DNA from: DASWRT01 sp036403035
GTDB taxonomy: Bacteria; Pseudomonadota; Alphaproteobacteria; ATCC43930; CGMCC-115725
Direction: 5' to 3'
NCBI GenBank assembly: GCA_036403035.1
Contig: DASWRT010000456.1
Location: 1-18,454 of the forward strand
Length of the DNA stretch: 18,454 bases
The notes beneath the pieces were generated by a model that worked only from the letters and a program-made list of their open reading frames with translations, was not told the DNA's origin and did not search any database. This document shows positions 15,267 through 18,454 of this stretch, piece by piece; the stretch's first letter is position 1, and each line of letters opens with the position of its first letter. Both the position numbers and the translations under genes were made by a program.

Positions 15267-15374
15267 CCCCCCCACCCCGACCCTCCCCCGCAAGGGGGGA
15301 GGGAGTTTGGGTGACGCCTTCCCCTCAACTCCGAATACCCCCTCCCCCTTGACGGGGGAGCGACGGGGTGGGGG
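15267..15374. repeat. Large GC-rich extragenic palindrome with two internal hairpins
   Basis: A nested structure: 11-base outer arms CCCCCACCCCG (15269-15279) and CGGGGTGGGGG (15364-15374) enclose a left hairpin of 9 base pairs (15281-15289 with 15295-15303) and a right hairpin of 7 base pairs (15342-15348 with 15354-15360). The composition resembles the CCCTCCCCC-loop-GGGGGAGGG intergenic palindromes that are repeated in many high-GC alphaproteobacterial genomes. It lies in the 179-base gap between the binding-protein gene and the first permease gene. There it could protect the upstream mRNA from 3' decay or attenuate read-through, giving more binding protein than permease. Only one copy is in this window. 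Confidence 0.75.
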
Positions 15375-15401
15375 TGGAAACGCGACGGTTCAGGAGAGCC
15401 G

Positions 15402-16280
15402 ATGACCGCGCAGGCGCTGGCGCAGGTCGTGGCGAGCGGCCTGCTGATCGGCATGGTGTATGCGCTGATCGCCGCCGGCCTCAGCCTGATCTTCGGGCTG
15501 ATGGACGTCGTCAACTTCGCCCACGGCGAGTTCCTGATGACCGCCATGTACGCGACGTTCGGCATCTTCGTGCTGACGGCGATCGATCCGCTGTTCCAGC
15601 TTCCGCTGATCGCCGCGTTCCTGTTCGTGATCGGCGTCGTCGTCTACCGCGTGCTCATCACCCGCGCGCTCAGCGTCAAGGTGAACTCGGGCATGGTGCA
15701 GATCTTCACGACGTTCGGGCTGGCGATCTTCATCCGCGGCCTCGCCCAGTTCATCTGGACGCCGGACTACCGCAGCATTCGCGGCACGCTGCTGTCGGAC
15801 AAGACGGTCAGCCTGCTCGGCGTCTACCTGCCGCTGCCGCAGCTCGCGGCCAGCATCGTCTGCGTGCTCGCCTTCCTCGGACTCTACCTGCTGATCGAGA
15901 AGACCGATTTCGGCCGCGCGCTGGAGGCGACGCGGGAGGACAGCGAGGCGGTGGCGCTGATCGGCGTCGACCGGCACCGCATCTTCGCGATGGGGTGGGG
16001 GATCGGCGCGGCGACGGTCGGCGTCGCCGGGGCGATGCTGGCGACGTTCTATTACATCCACCCCGGCGTCGGGGCGACCTTCGCGCTGATCGCCTACGTC
16101 ACTGTGGCGCTCGGCGGCTTCGGCAGCCTCGGCGGCGCGCTCGTCGCCGGGATCGTGATCGGGCTCGTCGAGGCGCTGACCGCCGTCATCATCCCACCGT
16201 CGCTGAAGCAGCTCGGCATCTACGGCCTCTATCTCCTCGTCCTCTTCATCCGTCCGCGAGGGCTGTTTGGCACTCTCTAG
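15402..16280 (+). CDS. livH: LIV-type ABC transporter permease (LivH-like)
   Basis: A 292-residue polytopic permease with the LivH hallmarks: MVYALIAAGLSLIFGLMDVVNFAHGEFLM near the N-terminus and the cytoplasmic coupling region GRALEATREDSEAVALIGVD (about 177-196), the counterpart of the EAA loop that contacts the ATPases. Around eight hydrophobic segments are visible and length is normal. AGGAGAG lies just upstream of the ATG at 15402. It is the first gene after the palindromic element. The symbol reflects family membership only; many systems of this class carry amides, urea or aromatic compounds rather than leucine. Confidence 0.92.
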   Translation: MTAQALAQVVASGLLIGMVYALIAAGLSLIFGLMDVVNFAHGEFLMTAMYATFGIFVLTAIDPLFQLPLIAAFLFVIGVVVYRVLITRALSVKVNSGMVQIFTTFGLAIFIRGLAQFIWTPDYRSIRGTLLSDKTVSLLGVYLPLPQLAASIVCVLAFLGLYLLIEKTDFGRALEATREDSEAVALIGVDRHRIFAMGWGIGAATVGVAGAMLATFYYIHPGVGATFALIAYVTVALGGFGSLGGALVAGIVIGLVEALTAVIIPPSLKQLGIYGLYLLVLFIRPRGLFGTL

Positions 16281-17319
16281 CGCCTTTCCGGCGACTCGCG
16301 GCGCGCTCGACGCGGGCGAGCGCCGCCGCCGCCGGCAGCTGATCGCCGGAGCGATCGTGCTGGCGGTGCTGATCGCGCTGCCGCACGGCACGAGCGACGT
16401 GTATTTCCAGAACGTGCTCGTGCTGACGCTGATGTACGCGGCGCTGTCGCAGGCATGGAACATCCTCGGCGGCTATTGCGGCCAGATCTCGCTGGGGCAC
16501 GCGCTTTATTTCGGGCTGGGCGGGTACGTCTCGACCATCCTGTTCACGCAATGGGGCGTGCCGCCGATGATCGGCATGCTGCCGGGCGGCATCCTGGCGG
16601 CGCTGCTGGCGCTGCTCGTCGGCTGGCCGTGCTTCCGGCTGAGCGGCCATTACTACGCGATCGCGACGCTGGTGATCGCCGAGACCGGCCTCCTGCTGTT
16701 CCTCAACTGGGACTGGGTCGGCGGCGCGCTCGGCATCTACGTCCCCTTCAAGACGGAGAGCTGGGTCACCTTCCAATTCCGCACGTCGAAGCTGCCGTAC
16801 TACTACGCGATGCTCGGCTTCGCTGCCGTGCTGTGGCTCGTCTCGTTCTGGATCGAGAACGCCAAGTGGGGCTTCTACTGGCGCGCGGTGAAGGACAACG
16901 CGGTCGCCGCGCAGAGCCTCGGCGTGCGGATCTTCCGCACCAAGATGGCGGCGGCGGCGATCTCCGCCTTCTTCACCGGCGTCGGCGGCGCGTTCTACGC
17001 GCAGTTCGTCGCCTATATCGACCCGGACAGCACGATGAGCACCCAGCTCTCGATCCTGATCGCGCTGCCGGCGGTGCTGGGCGGGATCGGCACGCTCTGG
17101 GGACCGCTGGTCGGCGCCGCCGTCCTGATCCCGGCGACCGAGATCTCGCGCAGCTATCTCGGCGGCTCCGGAAGCGGCATCGACCTCATCTTCTACGGCG
17201 CGCTGATCATGCTGGTGGCGACGCTGAAGCCGGAGGGGTTGAGCGGCATTCTGGGGTTCCGACGGAAGCGGCCGGAACCGCTGGCGCGGGAAGGGGAGGC
17301 GGCCGATGTCGCTCCTTGA
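16267..17319 (+). CDS. livM: LIV-type ABC transporter permease (LivM-like)
   Basis: A 350-residue permease partner of LivH. It has the conserved ILGGYCGQISLGHALYFGLGGY segment, the coupling loop WRAVKDNAVAAQSLGVRIFRTK, and GGIGTLWGPLVGAAVL near the C-terminus. An Arg-rich N-terminal tail precedes the first membrane segment. The start is a TTG at 16267, overlapping livH by 14 bases, with GAGGG just upstream; no ATG occurs before the second membrane segment. The charged tail after residue 330 extends slightly past the last helix and overlaps the next gene. Confidence 0.92.
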   Translation: MALSSAFPATRGALDAGERRRRRQLIAGAIVLAVLIALPHGTSDVYFQNVLVLTLMYAALSQAWNILGGYCGQISLGHALYFGLGGYVSTILFTQWGVPPMIGMLPGGILAALLALLVGWPCFRLSGHYYAIATLVIAETGLLLFLNWDWVGGALGIYVPFKTESWVTFQFRTSKLPYYYAMLGFAAVLWLVSFWIENAKWGFYWRAVKDNAVAAQSLGVRIFRTKMAAAAISAFFTGVGGAFYAQFVAYIDPDSTMSTQLSILIALPAVLGGIGTLWGPLVGAAVLIPATEISRSYLGGSGSGIDLIFYGALIMLVATLKPEGLSGILGFRRKRPEPLAREGEAADVAP

Positions 17320-18046
17320 GGTCGACAGGGTCTCGCAGCGGTTCGGCGGCGTCGCCGCCAACCAGGACGTGTCGCTGACCGTCGAGGACGGCGAGATCCT
17401 CGGCCTCATCGGGCCGAACGGCGCCGGCAAGACGACGCTGTTCAATTCGATCGCCGGGGCGCTCGCCCCGACATCCGGGCGCATCCGCTTCCAGGGGCAG
17501 GACATCACGGGGATCGGGCCGGCCGCCTGCGCCGAGCGCGGCATCGCCCGCACCTTCCAGGTCGTGCGCAACTTCGAGACGATGACCGTGCTGGAGAACG
17601 TGATGGTCGGCGCGTTCAACCGCACCGGGCTGACCGCCGCGGCGAAGCGGATCGCGCTCGACGTGCTGGAGTTCACCGGCATGGCGCCGCGCCGCGACAC
17701 CTTCGCCGCCGAGCTGACGCCGCCGGAGAAGCGGCGCCTCGAAGTGGCGCGGGCGCTGGCGACGCAGCCGAAGCTGCTGCTGCTCGACGAGGTGATGACC
17801 GGGCTGATGCCGACCGAGGCGCAGGCCGGCGTGCAGCTCGTGCGCGACATCCGCGCCCGCGGCATCACGATCCTGATGGTCGAGCACGTGATGGAGATCG
17901 TGATGCCGCTGGCCGACCGCGTCGTCGTGCTCAATCTCGGCCGCGTCCTGGCGGACGGGAAGCCGCAGGAGATCGTGCGCAACCCGGATGTGATCACCGC
18001 CTATCTCGGAGAGAAGTACCGTGCCGGCGCCGCTGCTGCGGGTTGA
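17306..18046 (+). CDS. livG: LIV-type ABC transporter ATPase (LivG-like)
   Basis: A 246-residue ATP-binding subunit with Walker A GPNGAGKT (36-43), a Q-loop in ARTFQ (81-85), Walker B LLLLDE ending at Asp161-Glu162, and the switch His194. The ABC signature is unusual: the position of LSYGQ reads LTPPEKRRLEVARAL (about 137-151), lacking the signature Ser-Gly pair. Variants of the LTxxxxKRLE type occur among LivG relatives, so this is probably functional in the usual heterodimer, where LivF supplies the canonical signature. ATG at 17306 overlaps livM by 14 bases, supporting translational coupling. Confidence 0.93.
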   Translation: MSLLEVDRVSQRFGGVAANQDVSLTVEDGEILGLIGPNGAGKTTLFNSIAGALAPTSGRIRFQGQDITGIGPAACAERGIARTFQVVRNFETMTVLENVMVGAFNRTGLTAAAKRIALDVLEFTGMAPRRDTFAAELTPPEKRRLEVARALATQPKLLLLDEVMTGLMPTEAQAGVQLVRDIRARGITILMVEHVMEIVMPLADRVVVLNLGRVLADGKPQEIVRNPDVITAYLGEKYRAGAAAAG

Positions 18047-18454
18047 CGGCGTCAGCGCCTCCTACGGCGGGCTGAAGGCGCTGCACGCGGCCTCGCTCGA
18101 CGTCGAGCGAGGCGAGATCGTCGCGGTGGTCGGCGCGAACGGCGCCGGCAAGTCGACGCTGCTGAAGGCGATATCCGGCCTGCTGCGGCCGGACAGCGGC
18201 AGCGTGCTGCTCGACGGCGAGAGGCTTGACCGGCTGCCGGCGCACAAGATCTCCCGCGCAGGCGTCTGCCTCGTGCCGGAGGGGCGCCGGCTCTTCCCGC
18301 GGCTCAGGGTGCGCGACAACCTCCGACTCGGCGGCTACGCGAAGCCGAAGGGACCGGAGCGCGACAAGCCGCTGGAGCTGATCTTCTCGCTCTTTCCGCG
18401 GCTTGCCGAGCGGCTGGACCAGCGCGCCGAGACGCTCTCGGGCGGCGAGCAGCA
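18021..18454 (+). CDS. livF: LIV-type ABC transporter ATPase (LivF-like), cut by the window edge
   Basis: The first 144 codons of the second ATPase. Walker A is GANGAGKS (38-45), the Q-loop region reads LVPEGRRLFPRLRVRDNL as in LivF, and the last visible residues are the canonical signature LSGGEQ. The start is GTG at 18021 with GGAG nine bases upstream, overlapping livG by 26 bases. The Walker B half lies beyond the window. Presence of the intact signature contrasts with the degenerate one in the LivG-like partner. Confidence 0.92.
   Translation, partial: MPAPLLRVDGVSASYGGLKALHAASLDVERGEIVAVVGANGAGKSTLLKAISGLLRPDSGSVLLDGERLDRLPAHKISRAGVCLVPEGRRLFPRLRVRDNLRLGGYAKPKGPERDKPLELIFSLFPRLAERLDQRAETLSGGEQ

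Overview
This is a GC-rich window (by eye about 70% G+C, strong G/C preference at third codon positions) from a bacterial chromosome. Gene types suggest an alphaproteobacterium, perhaps Rhodospirillales or Rhizobiales-like: a LIV-type ABC transporter beside an HcnABC/opine-oxidase-like dehydrogenase, and an MscS channel with a cyclic-nucleotide domain. The taxonomic call is inference only. Almost every base is coding; no tRNA, rRNA, CRISPR array, transposase or integrase was seen.

Layout. (1) 236-1021 (+): an SDR-family protein whose catalytic tyrosine appears to be serine, convergent with a small secreted DUF4399-type protein (1040-1561, -). (2) 1647-7538 (-): a tightly packed six-gene operon read in the order acyl carrier protein, MaoC-type dehydratase, SDR, FkbH-like HAD-IIIC protein, MBOAT membrane acyltransferase, membrane-anchored SGNH protein. 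The first three junctions overlap by 4, 23 and 4 bases. (3) 7732-9309 (-): an MscS-family channel with a C-terminal cyclic-nucleotide-binding domain. (4) 9506-13661 (-): a second catabolic operon encoding a DAO-type FAD oxidoreductase, a small [2Fe-2S] protein, an FAD/NAD(P)-type oxidoreductase with a BFD-like iron-sulfur region, and a Tat-exported solute-binding protein. (5) 13954-18454 (+), divergent from (4): a branched-chain-amino-acid-type ABC importer (binding protein, two permeases, two ATPases, the last cut by the window edge), preceded by a strong sigma-54 promoter match and carrying a large GC-rich palindrome between the first two genes.

How the parts may work together. The operon at 1647-7538 has the logic of a Dlt system (load an acyl group on a carrier protein, pass it through an MBOAT, finish with an SGNH partner). 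Here the loader is FkbH-like, a family known to make glyceryl-carrier protein from 1,3-bisphosphoglycerate, rather than a D-alanine ligase. With MaoC and SDR enzymes that could process the bound group, it is a plausible C3 hydroxy-acid (glyceryl or lactyl type) decoration system for a cell-surface molecule, and is the most interesting item here. The right half looks like an uptake-plus-oxidation unit for an amino acid, opine or related nitrogen compound, with a likely sigma-54 (nitrogen-responsive) promoter on the transporter side; the substrate cannot be named from sequence alone.
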